A DNA stretch of 64,000 nucleotides from Micromonospora chersina (GCF_900091475.1 NZ_FMIB01000002.1:6386001-6450000), one strand, 5' to 3'; positions 1 to 9,144 are shown, counted from the first letter of the stretch. Notes: generated from the sequence alone by a model not told the origin. A program made the numbers and translations.

Positions 1-3000
1 TGCCCGCGTGGCTGAACGACCCGACCATGTACCACAACCGGGGCGACTCCACCTTCGCCGGTGAGAACAGCGAGTACGGCGACTTCTTCGGCCTCGACGA
101 CCTGTGGACCGAGCGTCCCGAGGTGGTCCGCGGCATGACCGACATCTACGCGCAGTGGATCGGCAAGGCCGGCGTCGACGGCTTCCGCCTCGACACGGTC
201 AAGCACGCCAACCTGGACTTCTGGCCGCAGTTCACCCGCGGCATCGACGCCGCCGCGGCCAAGGCCGGCAAGCCGGACTTCTTCATGTTCGGCGAGGTCT
301 ACAGCGCCGACCAGGAGATCGAGTCGACCTACGTGCGGCAGGGCGGCCTGCCGGCCACCCTCGACTTCTCCTTCCAGGAGGCCGCGCGGAGCTACACCGC
401 CGCCGACGGCTCGGCCAAGGCGCTCGCGGACCTGTACGCCAAGGACGACCTCTACGCCGCGCGGGACACCGACGCCAACCGGCTGACCACCTTCCTCGGC
501 AACCACGACATGGGCCGGATCGGCTCCTTCATCGCGGCCGCCGGCGGGGACGACGCCAGCCAGCTCCGCCGCGACCAGCTCGCCCACCAGCTCATGTTCC
601 TCACCCGTGGCCAGCCGGTCGTCTACTCCGGTGACGAGCAGGGTTTCACCGGGCCCGGCGGGGACAAGGACGCCCGGCAGGACATGTTCGCCAGCAGGAC
701 GGCGGACTACCTCGACGACGACCTCATCGGCACCACCCGCACCCACGCCAGCGACCAGTACGACACCACCCACCCGCTCTACCGGACCATCGCCGAGCTG
801 GGCGAGCTGCGGCAGGCCCACCCCGCGCTGCGGGACGGCATCCAGGTCACCCGGTACGCGGCCGACGGTCCCGGGGTGTTCGCCTTCTCCCGCGTCCTGC
901 CGAAGGACCGCACCGAGTACGTCGTCGCGGTGAACAACGCCGCGACCGCGCAGACTGTCACCGTGGACACGTGGTCGGCGGGCGCCACCTTCACCGGTGT
1001 GTACGGCGGCGCGGCCACCGCGAGCGCCGGCGCCGACGGCAAGCTGGGCGTGACCGTGCCGGCCATGTCGGCCGTCGTGCTCAAGGCCGACCAGGCGATC
1101 CCGCAGGCCGGCGCGGCACCGACGATCACTCTCACCGAGCCGGGCGACGCCCCGGTCGCCACCAAGGCCGCCGTCACCGCCCAGGTCACCGGCGACCCCC
1201 TCGCGACCGTCACCTTCGCCGCCCGGGTCCCCGGCGGCAAGTGGACGCTGCTGGGCAGCGCACACCGGGCGCCGTACACCGTCCACCACGACCTGACCGG
1301 CCTGGCCGGCGGGACGACTGTCGAGTACAAGGCGGTGGTCCGCGACGGCAAGGGCCGCGTGGCCGCCGCCCGCACCACAGGCGTGGTCGGCACCCCGGCG
1401 CAGAGCGCGTCGCGGGACTGGGCGGTCGTGCACTACCAGCGACCCGCCGGCGGGTACGACGACTGGGGCCTCTACACCTGGGGCGACATCGACCCGGCCT
1501 ACCAGACGGAGTGGCCCAAGGGGCAGCCGTTCGCGGGTGAGGACTCCTACGGCCGGTTCGCCTGGGTCAAGCTGAAGCCGGGCGCCAAGTCGGTCGGGTT
1601 CCTCGTGGTCGACAAGGACGGGAACAAGGACGCCGCGAACGACCGCACCATCGATGTGACGCAGACCGGCGAGGTCTGGGTCAAGCAGGGCGACGGCACC
1701 CTCTACCCGACCCGGCAGGCCGCCACCGGCGAGCCCGACCCGCCGGTCGACCAGAGCACCGCGGTCATCCACTGGCGCAAGGCGGACGGGAACTACGACG
1801 GCTGGGGCCTGCACCTCTGGGACGGCGCCGCCAACCCGACCGACTGGGGCAACCCGCTGAAGCCGGAGAAGATCGACGCGTACGGCGCGGTGTTCCGGGT
1901 GCCCCTGGTCGCCGGCGCCACCGGGCTGAACTACATCGTGCACAAGGGCGACGAGAAGGACCAGCCCGACGACCAGCGGCTGGACTTCGCCACCGCCGGG
2001 CACGAGATCTGGCTGCTGGCCGGGGTCAAGGGCCGCCTGCTGCCGCCGACCTCGTCCGGCGTCGCGAAGGACCTCGACATCACCAAGCAGAACGCGCAGT
2101 GGATCGACCGGTCCACCGTGGCCTGGCAGACCGGGCCGACCGACGGCAAGAGGTACGCCCTCGTGGCCGCCCCCGCCGGCGGGATCGGCATCGCCGACGG
2201 AGAGCTGACCGGGACGTACACCACGCTCCCGCTGCGGGCGGGGCGCAACGGGCTGACCGAGGCCCAGCGCCAGGCGTACCCCCAGCTCTGGGCCTACCGG
2301 GCGTTCACGCTGGACCGCGCCGACCTGGCCAAGGTGCCCGCGGCGCTGCGCGGCCAGCTCGTGGTGACCGAGCGGGACGCCGAGGGCCACCTGCTCGGCG
2401 CCACCGGGGTGCAGATCCCCGGCGTCCTCGACGACGTCTACCGGGCCGCGACCGCGGCGAAGCTCGGCCCGACGTTCGCCGGCAAGGTGCCCACCCTGGC
2501 CGTCTGGGCGCCCACCGCCCGGAAGGTCTCGCTCCAGCTCTTCGACTCGCCGTCGGCCGAGCCGACGACCGTGTCGATGAGCCGCAACGACACCACCGGC
2601 GTCTGGTCGGTGCGCGGCACGAAGGGCTGGACCGGCAAGTACTACCGCTACCAGGTCGAGGCGTGGCAGCCGGCCGCGCAGAAGGTGGTCACCGCCGCGG
2701 TGACCGACCCGTACTCGCTGGCGCTCGCGCCGGACTCGACGCACAGCCAGATCGTCGACCTGGCCGACCCGGCGCTGGCCCCGGCCGGCTGGGCGAACCT
2801 GCGCAAGCCGAAGGCCGTGCCGTCGGCGAAGGCGCAGATCCAGGAGGTGTCGGTGCGCGACTTCTCCATCGCCGACACCACCGTGCCGGCCGACCGGCGG
2901 GGCACCTACCTCGCCTTCACCGACCCGAACACGGCCGGGATGACGCACCTGAAGGCGCTCGGCGACGCCGGGGTCAACTACCTGCACCTGCTGCCCGCGT

Positions 3001-4700
3001 TCGACTTCGCCACCATCCCCGAGAAGCGGGCCGACCAGGCGCAGCCGGCCTGCGACCTGGCCGCGCTGCCCCCGGACTCCGACGAGCAGCAGAAGTGCGT
3101 CGCCGCGGTGGCCGGCAAGGACGGCTACAACTGGGGGTACGACCCGCTGCACTACACGGTGCCGGAGGGCGGCTACGCCGTCGACCCGGCCGGGGCGAAG
3201 CGCACCACCGAGTTCCGGCAGATGGTCGCCGGGATCAACCAGGCCGGCCTGCGCGTGGTGATGGACGTCGTCTACAACCACACCTCAGCAGCCGGCACCG
3301 ACCCGAAGTCGGTTCTCGACCAGGTGGTGCCCGGCTACTACCAGCGGCTGCTGCCCGACGGCACCGTGGCCAACTCGACCTGCTGCGCCAACACCGCCCC
3401 GGAGCACGCCATGATGGGCAAGCTCGTGGTGGACTCGCTGGTCACCTGGGCGAAGGCGTACAAGGTGGACGGGTTCCGCTTCGACCTCATGGGTCACCAC
3501 CCGAAGGCGAACATCCTGGCCGTCCGCGCCGCGCTGGACGAGCTGACCGTGGCCCGCGACGGCGTGGACGGGAAGAAGATCCTGCTCTACGGCGAGGGCT
3601 GGAACTTCGGCGAGGTCGCCAACGACGCCCGGTTCGTGCAGGCCACCCAGGCCAACATGGCCGGCACCGGCATCGGCACCTTTAACGACCGGCTCCGCGA
3701 CGCGGTCCGGGGTGGCGGGCCCTTCGACGGCAACCCGCGCATCCAGGGCTTCGCGTCGGGCCTCTACACCGACCCGAACGGCGACGACGTCAACGGCTCG
3801 GCCGCCGAGCAGAAGGCCCGGCTGCTGCACCAGCAGGACCTCATCAAGGTGGGGCTCACCGGCAACCTGCGCGGCTACCGGTTCACCGACTCGTCCGGCC
3901 GGCCGGTCACCGGCGCGCAGGTGGACTACAACGGCTCGCCGGCCGGCTACACCGCGGCGCCCGGCGAGGCGGTCACCTACGTGGACGCGCACGACAACGA
4001 GATCCTGTACGACGCGCTGGCGTACAAGCTGCCGCAGGGCACCTCGGCGCAGGACCGGGCGCGGATGCAGGTGCTCGCGCTCAGCACCGTGGTGATGGGG
4101 CAGGGGACCGGGTTCGTGACGGCCGGCTCGGAGCGCCTGCGCTCGAAGTCGCTGGACCGCAACTCGTTCAACTCCGGTGACTGGTTCAACCAGATCCGCT
4201 GGGACTGCGCCCAGGGCAACGGCTTCGGCGCCGGCCTCCCCCCGGAGCAGGACAACAAGGACAAGTGGCCGTACGCCAAGCCGCTGCTGGCCGACCCGAA
4301 GCTGGTGCCGGACTGCGCGGCGATCGACCTGGCCGACGCCCGGTACGCGGAGCTGCTCACCATCCGGCGCTCCTCGCCGGTCTTCGGGCTGACCACCGCC
4401 GACCAGGTGCAGAAGCGGGTTGCCTTCCCGCTCTCCGGCGACCGGGAAACCCCGGGCGTGATCACCATGACCCTGGACGCCCGCGGGCTCGACGGGAAGT
4501 GGAAGTCGGTGACCGTGGTCTTCAACGGCACCCCGGAGACCGCGAAGCAGACCGTCACCGGCCTGCGCGGGGCGAACGTGGCGCTGCACCCGGTGCTGCG
4601 GAACTCCGCCGACCCGGTGCTCCGGACGGCGTCCTTCGACCGGGCCGGCGGCACGTTCACCGTGCCGGCCCGCAGCGTGGCGGTCTTCGTCCAGAGCTGA
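1..4700 (+). CDS. Pullulanase-type alpha-1,6-glucosidase with N-terminal alpha-amylase domain (5' truncated)
   Basis: Secreted starch/pullulan debranching enzyme whose beginning lies left of the window; the frame is open from base 3 (reads PAWLNDPTMYHNRG before the first ATG at 27). Order seen: remainder of a GH13 amylase domain with the nucleophile motif DGFRLD (about 174-191), acid/base FGEVY (about 288) and NHD (501-509); an Ig-like spacer (about 1120-1390); two PUD/CBM41-like starch-binding domains starting VVHYQRPAGGYDDWGLY (about 1425) and VIHWRKADGNYDGWGLH (about 1765); a pullulanase N-domain and CBM48 (about 2060-2740); then a GH13_14 pullulanase domain with YNWGYDP (about 3127), VVMDVVYNHT, DGFRFDLMGHH (about 3469), YGEGWNFGE (about 3589) and DAHDNE (about 3984). 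Both catalytic domains keep their acidic residues, so both should be active. The family is known in actinobacteria at about 1800-1900 residues, so roughly 250-350 residues plus the signal peptide are missing here. Confidence 0.95.
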   Translation, partial: PAWLNDPTMYHNRGDSTFAGENSEYGDFFGLDDLWTERPEVVRGMTDIYAQWIGKAGVDGFRLDTVKHANLDFWPQFTRGIDAAAAKAGKPDFFMFGEVYSADQEIESTYVRQGGLPATLDFSFQEAARSYTAADGSAKALADLYAKDDLYAARDTDANRLTTFLGNHDMGRIGSFIAAAGGDDASQLRRDQLAHQLMFLTRGQPVVYSGDEQGFTGPGGDKDARQDMFASRTADYLDDDLIGTTRTHASDQYDTTHPLYRTIAELGELRQAHPALRDGIQVTRYAADGPGVFAFSRVLPKDRTEYVVAVNNAATAQTVTVDTWSAGATFTGVYGGAATASAGADGKLGVTVPAMSAVVLKADQAIPQAGAAPTITLTEPGDAPVATKAAVTAQVTGDPLATVTFAARVPGGKWTLLGSAHRAPYTVHHDLTGLAGGTTVEYKAVVRDGKGRVAAARTTGVVGTPAQSASRDWAVVHYQRPAGGYDDWGLYTWGDIDPAYQTEWPKGQPFAGEDSYGRFAWVKLKPGAKSVGFLVVDKDGNKDAANDRTIDVTQTGEVWVKQGDGTLYPTRQAATGEPDPPVDQSTAVIHWRKADGNYDGWGLHLWDGAANPTDWGNPLKPEKIDAYGAVFRVPLVAGATGLNYIVHKGDEKDQPDDQRLDFATAGHEIWLLAGVKGRLLPPTSSGVAKDLDITKQNAQWIDRSTVAWQTGPTDGKRYALVAAPAGGIGIADGELTGTYTTLPLRAGRNGLTEAQRQAYPQLWAYRAFTLDRADLAKVPAALRGQLVVTERDAEGHLLGATGVQIPGVLDDVYRAATAAKLGPTFAGKVPTLAVWAPTARKVSLQLFDSPSAEPTTVSMSRNDTTGVWSVRGTKGWTGKYYRYQVEAWQPAAQKVVTAAVTDPYSLALAPDSTHSQIVDLADPALAPAGWANLRKPKAVPSAKAQIQEVSVRDFSIADTTVPADRRGTYLAFTDPNTAGMTHLKALGDAGVNYLHLLPAFDFATIPEKRADQAQPACDLAALPPDSDEQQKCVAAVAGKDGYNWGYDPLHYTVPEGGYAVDPAGAKRTTEFRQMVAGINQAGLRVVMDVVYNHTSAAGTDPKSVLDQVVPGYYQRLLPDGTVANSTCCANTAPEHAMMGKLVVDSLVTWAKAYKVDGFRFDLMGHHPKANILAVRAALDELTVARDGVDGKKILLYGEGWNFGEVANDARFVQATQANMAGTGIGTFNDRLRDAVRGGGPFDGNPRIQGFASGLYTDPNGDDVNGSAAEQKARLLHQQDLIKVGLTGNLRGYRFTDSSGRPVTGAQVDYNGSPAGYTAAPGEAVTYVDAHDNEILYDALAYKLPQGTSAQDRARMQVLALSTVVMGQGTGFVTAGSERLRSKSLDRNSFNSGDWFNQIRWDCAQGNGFGAGLPPEQDNKDKWPYAKPLLADPKLVPDCAAIDLADARYAELLTIRRSSPVFGLTTADQVQKRVAFPLSGDRETPGVITMTLDARGLDGKWKSVTVVFNGTPETAKQTVTGLRGANVALHPVLRNSADPVLRTASFDRAGGTFTVPARSVAVFVQS

Positions 4701-4710
4701 CACCGAACGC

Positions 4711-4749
4711 GGTCCGGCCCCCTGCCACGAAGTGGCAGGGGGCCGGACC
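4711..4749. terminator. Strong hairpin terminator between convergent genes
   Basis: Perfect 18-bp inverted repeat (arms 4711-4728 and 4732-4749) around a GAA loop, 10 nt after the pullulanase stop. It lies between that gene and the convergent beta-helix gene and can serve both strands. The downstream T-run is short (CTTTG), as usual in high-GC actinomycetes. Confidence 0.85.
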
Positions 4750-4779
4750 CTTTGCGTCGAGCCGTACGTCGACCGTTGC

Positions 4780-6750
4780 TCAGTTGAAGCAGTCTTCGAC
4801 GGTGTTGGCGCAGTTGGTGGGGTCGTTGTTGGTGATGGTGGACTTGTCGTCGAGCTTGACCTTGCCCTCGTTGTTGAGGACGCCGCCGGCGACGCGGTGG
4901 AGCTTGGCGGTGTCGGTGGCGGTGTTCTTGGTGACGTGGGTGTTGGTCAGGGTGACCTTGCCCTTGTTGTTGAAGATGCCGCCGCCGTTGAGGGCGGTGT
5001 TCTTCTTGATCTCGGTGTCGCGCAGGGTGAGGGTGGCGTTGTCGTCCTTGTCCCTGCCGTTGTGCTCGGTGAAGCCGTCCTCGACCTTGACGAGCCATTC
5101 GCCGTTGAAGATGCCGCCGCCGAAGCGGTTGGCGGTGTTCTCGACGATGGTGCTGTCGGAGATGGTGGCGCTGGCGTCTTCCTTGTCGTTGGGGTAGCCC
5201 CAGTGCTTGCCGCCGGTGTTGACGATGCCGCCGCCGTTGCCGTCGGCGTGGTTGCGGGCGACGAGGACGTGGTCGAGCTTCAGTTCGGTGTTCTCGGCGT
5301 AGATGCCGCCGCCGTTCTCGCAGGCGTTGTTGCCGGTGATGGCGGTGAAGGTGATGGTGACGAAGCCGCCGGAGCTGAACAGGCCGCCGCCGTTCTTGCC
5401 GGCGTTGTTGTCCGACAGGGTGCTGCGCACGCCGTCCTTGCCGTGGTCCGAGCCGGTGATCTCGACGGTGCCGGCTTCCTTGTCGTGCTTGTTCTTGTCG
5501 TAGTTGTTCTTGTCGTAGCTGTTCTGCTCGCTGTTCTGGCCGTACTCGTCGTGCTTGGTGTTGTCGCCGTTGCCGTTGGCGATGCCGCCGCCGTTGCCGC
5601 CGGCGGTGTTGTTGTCGACGTGGGAGTCCTTGACCTTGAGGACGCCGCGGTTGAAGATGCCGCCGCCGTCCTCGCGGGCGTGGTTGTCGGTGACCTTGCT
5701 GTCTTCGAGGTGGACGCGGCCGAAGTTGGCGATGGCGCCGCCGTTCTTCTCGGCGTTGTTGTCGGTCAGCTTCACCTTGAACAGGTTCGCGCTGCCGCCA
5801 CGCTCGACCAGGATGGCGCCACCGTCGCCCTCGCCCTCCTTCTTGTCCTTGTCCTTGTCCTTGTCCCACGACCCCGGACCCTGCGGGCCCGAGTCCTGGC
5901 CGACCGGCGCGGCCTGCGCGACCGGCGCGGCCTGCACCGCCGGGGCGGCCTGGACCGCGGTGGCGGTCTGGGCACCCGCGCCGGCCGGCGCCGCCGGCGC
6001 GGTCTGGGCGGCGGGAGCGGCGCCCGGTGCGCCGTTGCTCGGGGCGCCGTTGCTCGGTGCGCCCATGACCGGGCCGCCACCGGGGCCCCCGGGGCCGCCA
6101 GGGCCGCCGGGTCCGCCGCCGCCGTACTTGAACTCGGTGGCGTTGCCGCCCTTGACGGTCAGGTCCTTCAGGGTCAGCTCACCGCCGTCGGCGACGCGGA
6201 AGATCCGGAACGTGTCCTCGGAGTCCCGCTTGATCGTCGAGCCGTTGCCCTTGATCGTGATGTCCTGCTTGATCTCCGGCAGGGCCGAACCGTGCTTGCG
6301 GTCCTTCACGTTCAGCTCGTACGTGCAGTTCTCGGCCAGCTTCAGCGTGCCGCCGTGATCCCGGTTCGCCAGATCGACCGCCTCGACCAGCTCCTCGTCG
6401 TCACACGGCACCTCCCGGACCGTCCCGTGATCGGCGCCGTTCGGGTCCCACTCACCCCGGTCCCGGCCCTCGTCACCCTTGTCCTTGCCCTTGTCCTTGC
6501 CGTCCCGGCCGTGCTCGTCGTCCCGAGCCTCCGAGCCCTCGGCGTCGTCACTGGTGAGCTGGGCGGTCGACCACTTCACGTCGGCGAGCCGGTGAGGGCC
6601 CGTGACCCCGGTGGTCGCGTAGGCCACGCCCGCGAGGCTGACCGCTCCCGTCAGGCCCACGACCCCGGTGGCGAGCCACAGCCGGCGACGCCGGAGGGGG
6701 GAAACCTTCTCACGGGAAGCGTCATCGTTATTGCGAAGGTAGTTGGACAT
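4780..6750 (-). CDS. Secreted right-handed parallel beta-helix repeat protein, copy A
   Basis: Predicted exported beta-helix protein of 656 residues; substrate or ligand unknown. The start is the ATG at 6750 (MSNYLRNN), because copy B begins with the same MSN and upstream spacing is conserved; an in-frame ATG 11 codons earlier is ignored. A basic N-terminus (RRRRLW) precedes one hydrophobic segment (about residues 32-52), acting as signal peptide or anchor. Next come an Asp/Lys-rich stretch, a VPCDDEELVEAVDLAN module ending in ENCTYELN (typical of actinobacterial beta-helix proteins), a collagen-like GPGGPGGPGG hinge and an Ala/Pro/Gln-rich linker absent from copy B. About ten rungs follow, each marked by GGGI/GGAI/GGGL followed by Asn-rich turns, and the protein ends CANTVEDCFN. 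It is nearly identical to copy B over three blocks. Pectate-lyase-like catalysis cannot be shown: no catalytic signature is recognisable. Adhesin, polysaccharide-binding or structural roles are equally possible. Confidence 0.85.
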   Translation of the reverse strand: MSNYLRNNDDASREKVSPLRRRRLWLATGVVGLTGAVSLAGVAYATTGVTGPHRLADVKWSTAQLTSDDAEGSEARDDEHGRDGKDKGKDKGDEGRDRGEWDPNGADHGTVREVPCDDEELVEAVDLANRDHGGTLKLAENCTYELNVKDRKHGSALPEIKQDITIKGNGSTIKRDSEDTFRIFRVADGGELTLKDLTVKGGNATEFKYGGGGPGGPGGPGGPGGGPVMGAPSNGAPSNGAPGAAPAAQTAPAAPAGAGAQTATAVQAAPAVQAAPVAQAAPVGQDSGPQGPGSWDKDKDKDKKEGEGDGGAILVERGGSANLFKVKLTDNNAEKNGGAIANFGRVHLEDSKVTDNHAREDGGGIFNRGVLKVKDSHVDNNTAGGNGGGIANGNGDNTKHDEYGQNSEQNSYDKNNYDKNKHDKEAGTVEITGSDHGKDGVRSTLSDNNAGKNGGGLFSSGGFVTITFTAITGNNACENGGGIYAENTELKLDHVLVARNHADGNGGGIVNTGGKHWGYPNDKEDASATISDSTIVENTANRFGGGIFNGEWLVKVEDGFTEHNGRDKDDNATLTLRDTEIKKNTALNGGGIFNNKGKVTLTNTHVTKNTATDTAKLHRVAGGVLNNEGKVKLDDKSTITNNDPTNCANTVEDCFN

Positions 6751-6812
6751 CGGAGCTCTCTGCCCTCTCCTTGTACCCGACAAGGTCGCTTCGCCACAGC
6801 GAGGCGGCCTTC

Positions 6813-6855
6813 GCTACAAATCGGTTGTAGCTGCTGAAGACCAACGTATGAGAAG
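6813..6855 (-). promoter_or_regulatory. Conserved bipartite upstream element of beta-helix copy A
   Basis: Read on the minus strand: CTTCTCATACG (6855-6845), 13 nt, then the perfect inverted repeat GCTACAACCGATTTGTAGC (6831-6813, 7-bp arms, 5-nt centre), then 62 nt to the ATG. Copy B has the same two elements at exactly the same spacings although the intervening bases differ, so selection on these sites is likely. It could be an operator or a core promoter: TCTCAT and CTACAA lie 17 nt apart. Confidence 0.65.
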
Positions 6856-7046
6856 CTTCTTCACCTCGTGCCCATATACGAAAAAAACCCGCATAAGGGG
6901 TGGGCCAGTGCGGCGGGGCCCAGAGGGAACCGCAGGTGCGGGAGGGCGGGACCGCGACGAACCACCCCGGCGGGGGACGTGGGGGGCAGGGGAGCCCCTC
7001 CCCGCCGTGGCGCGACGGAAAGGGACTCCCCGGGTTATGTGGTGGT

Positions 7047-8846
7047 TCAGTTGAAGCAGTCTTCGACGGTGTTGGCGCAGTTGGTGGGGTCGTTGTTGGT
7101 GATGGTGGACTTGTCGTCGAGCTTGACCTTGCCCTCGTTGTCGAGGACGCCGCCGGCGACGCGGTGGAGCTTGGCGGTGTCGGTGGCGGTGTTCTTGGTG
7201 ACGTGGGTGTTGGTCAGGGTGACCTTGCCCTTGTTGTTGAAGATGCCGCCGCCGTTGAGGGCGGTGTTCTTCTTGATCTCGGTGTCGCGCAGGGTGAGGG
7301 TGGCGTTGTCGTCCTTGTCCCTGCCGTTGTGCTCGGTGAAGCCGTCCTCGACCTTGACGAGCCATTCGCCGTTGAAGATGCCGCCGCCGAAGCGGTTGGC
7401 GGTGTTCTCGACGATGGTGCTGTCGGAGATGGTGGCGCTGGCGTCTTCCTTGTCGTTGGGGTAGCCCCAGTGCTTGCCGCCGGTGTTGACGATGCCGCCG
7501 CCGTTGCCGTCGGCGTGGTTGCGGGCGACGAGGACGTGGTCGAGCTTCAGTTCGGTGTTCTCGGCGTAGATGCCGCCGCCGTTCTCGCAGGCGTTGTTGC
7601 CGGTGATGGCGGTGAAGGTGATGGTGACGAAGCCGCCGGAGCTGAACAGGCCGCCGCCGTTCTTGCCGGCGTTGTTGTCCGACACGGTGCTGCGCACGCC
7701 GTCCTTGCCGTGGTCCGAGCCGACGATTTCGACGGTGCCCTCGTCGTCCTGCTTGTTCTTGTCGTAGGGGTTCTCGAGGGTCTTCGGGCCGTACGGGTCG
7801 TGCTTGGTCTTGTCGCCGTTGCCGTTGGCGATGCCACCGCCGTTGCCGCCGGCGGTGTTGTTGTCGACGTGGGAGTCCTTGACCTTGAGGACGCCGCGGT
7901 TGAAGATGCCGCCGCCGTCCTCGCGGGCGTGGTTGTCGGTGACCTTGCTGTCTTCGAGGTGGACGCGGCCGAAGTTGGCGATGGCGCCGCCGTTCTTCTC
8001 GGCGTTGTTGTCGGTCAGCTTCACCTTGAACAGGTTCGCGCTGCCGCCACGCTCGACCAGGATGGCGCCACCGTCGCCCTCGCCCTCCTTCTTGTCCCTG
8101 TCCTTGTCCTTGTCCCTGTCCCACGACCCCGGACCGGAGTCCTGCGCGACCAGCCCCGACGGGGCGGCCGTGGTGGTCGGCGAGCCCATGACCGGGCCGC
8201 CACCGGGGCCCCCGGGGCCGCCAGGGCCGCCGGGTCCGCCGCCGCCGTACTTGAACTCGGTGGCGTTGCCGCCCTTGACCGTGAGGTCCTTCAGGGTCAG
8301 CTCACCGCCGTCGGCGACGCGGAAGATCCGGAACGTGTCCTCGGAGTCCCGCTTGATCGTCGAGCCGTTGCCCTTGATCGTGATGTCCTGCTTGATCTCC
8401 GGCAGGGCCGAACCGTGCTTGCGGTCCTTCACGTTCAGCTCGTACGTGCAGTTCTCGGCCAGCTTCAGCGTGCCGCCGTGATCCCGGTTCGCCAGATCGA
8501 CCGCCTCGACCAGCTCCTCGTCGTCACACGGCACCTCCCGGACCGTCCCGTGATCGGCGCCGTCCGGGTCCCACTCACCACGGTCCCGGCCCTCCTCACC
8601 CTTGTCCTTGTGCTCCTCGCCGGCCTTCTTGCCGGAGTCGCCGGCGTTCTGGGACGCCGCGTGGTTCTCCGCGACCCGCTGCGGTTCGCCGGACTTGTCG
8701 TCGCGAGCGGCGAGGCCACCGAGGGCCGCCAGGCCGACGACGCCGGTCAGCCCGGCCACGCCGGTGGCGACCCAGAGTGCCCGCCTCCTGCTCGTCGGCG
8801 GGGGCGTCGGCGCCCCGCCGTCGGAAGTCGTTACGTCGTTGGACAT
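7047..8846 (-). CDS. Secreted right-handed parallel beta-helix repeat protein, copy B
   Basis: 599-residue paralogue of copy A. The start is the ATG at 8846 (MSNDVTTSDGG), preceded on the minus strand by a GGCGGAAGG ribosome site. The N-terminal cytoplasmic stretch (TPPPTSRRRALW) and hydrophobic segment (about 32-50) differ from copy A; the CDDEELVEAVDLAN module, GPGG hinge, rung array and CFN end are the same. The Ala/Pro linker of A is replaced by a short TTTAAPSG segment, and the mid-protein charged insert is shorter. About ten GGGI-type rungs predict one continuous beta-solenoid. The same upstream element precedes both genes, suggesting co-regulation from separate promoters. No enzymatic motif is visible; exported surface or matrix protein is the safest description. 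Confidence 0.85.
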   Translation of the reverse strand: MSNDVTTSDGGAPTPPPTSRRRALWVATGVAGLTGVVGLAALGGLAARDDKSGEPQRVAENHAASQNAGDSGKKAGEEHKDKGEEGRDRGEWDPDGADHGTVREVPCDDEELVEAVDLANRDHGGTLKLAENCTYELNVKDRKHGSALPEIKQDITIKGNGSTIKRDSEDTFRIFRVADGGELTLKDLTVKGGNATEFKYGGGGPGGPGGPGGPGGGPVMGSPTTTAAPSGLVAQDSGPGSWDRDKDKDRDKKEGEGDGGAILVERGGSANLFKVKLTDNNAEKNGGAIANFGRVHLEDSKVTDNHAREDGGGIFNRGVLKVKDSHVDNNTAGGNGGGIANGNGDKTKHDPYGPKTLENPYDKNKQDDEGTVEIVGSDHGKDGVRSTVSDNNAGKNGGGLFSSGGFVTITFTAITGNNACENGGGIYAENTELKLDHVLVARNHADGNGGGIVNTGGKHWGYPNDKEDASATISDSTIVENTANRFGGGIFNGEWLVKVEDGFTEHNGRDKDDNATLTLRDTEIKKNTALNGGGIFNNKGKVTLTNTHVTKNTATDTAKLHRVAGGVLDNEGKVKLDDKSTITNNDPTNCANTVEDCFN

Positions 8847-8908
8847 CAGAGCCTTCCGCCCTTTCGGTTCTTCCCAAAGGGGTCGCACCGGTCTCAGCCG
8901 CGCGACCA

Positions 8909-8951
8909 GCTACAAATCGGTTGCAGCCTCTGATCGCCACCGTATGAGAAG
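8909..8951 (-). promoter_or_regulatory. Conserved bipartite upstream element of beta-helix copy B
   Basis: Minus strand: CTTCTCATACG (8951-8941), 13 nt, GCTGCAACCGATTTGTAGC (8927-8909, one mismatch in the 7-bp arms), 62 nt to the ATG at 8846. The layout is identical to copy A. The rest of 8847-9061 holds no gene that I can support. Confidence 0.65.
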
Positions 8952-9061
8952 GATCCTCGCGACGCGGACGGATCCGAAGAAATCGCGCATTTGGCTCACA
9001 CGTGGCCGGGCGGTGCAGCGGGGCGGAGCCACACCAGGGGCACCGTGAGCAGCGCAAACGA

Positions 9062-9126
9062 CGACGGGCCCGGCGTCGGCGTCGTTACCGCGAGAAACCT
9101 CGCAGACGCCGACGGCGGGCCCGTCG
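9062..9126 (-). terminator. Long inverted repeat downstream of the aminopeptidase gene
   Basis: Arms 9062-9083 and 9105-9126 pair almost completely (CGACGGGCCC and GCGTCGGCGTC with their complements), with a small internal GCGAG/CTCGC hairpin in the loop. It sits just past the stop of the minus-strand peptidase gene and probably ends its transcript. There is no T-run. Confidence 0.6.
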
Positions 9127-9144
9127 GGGGTCGTGCCGGTCGGA

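Larger units (their letters stand above)
4780..8610. repeat. Tandem gene duplication with near-identical blocks
   Basis: Copies A and B share three long blocks. Block 1: 4780-5454 against 7047-7721; I noticed two differences, at 4875/7142 and 5418/7685. Block 2: 5549-5845 against 7798-8094. Block 3: 6061-6487 against 8184-8610. Between them are short diverged islands: the charged insert 5455-5548 against 7722-7797, an Asp-Lys repeat that differs by 6 nt, and a linker of about 180 nt in A reduced to about 50 nt in B. Only the N-terminal 50-100 codons and the islands have drifted, so the copies are either very recent or homogenised by gene conversion. Confidence 0.9.

Noticed and set aside
3285..5869. 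Large minus-strand frames opposite the pullulanase end
   Set aside because: Arg/Gln/His-rich shadow translations of a well supported gene on the other strand and of the beta-helix gene in another frame.
4780..8600. Repeated short segments resembling a CRISPR array or minisatellite
   Set aside because: The repetition is at codon level (GGGI-N rungs of a beta-solenoid), with irregular spacing and no constant repeat/spacer units.
4732..8933. Long open frames on the plus strand opposite the two beta-helix genes (700 and 677 codons)
   Set aside because: They are antisense shadows created by the Gly/Asn-rich GC-skewed coding strand; they read as Val/Ala/Gly/Asp low-complexity sequence with no ribosome site or family likeness.
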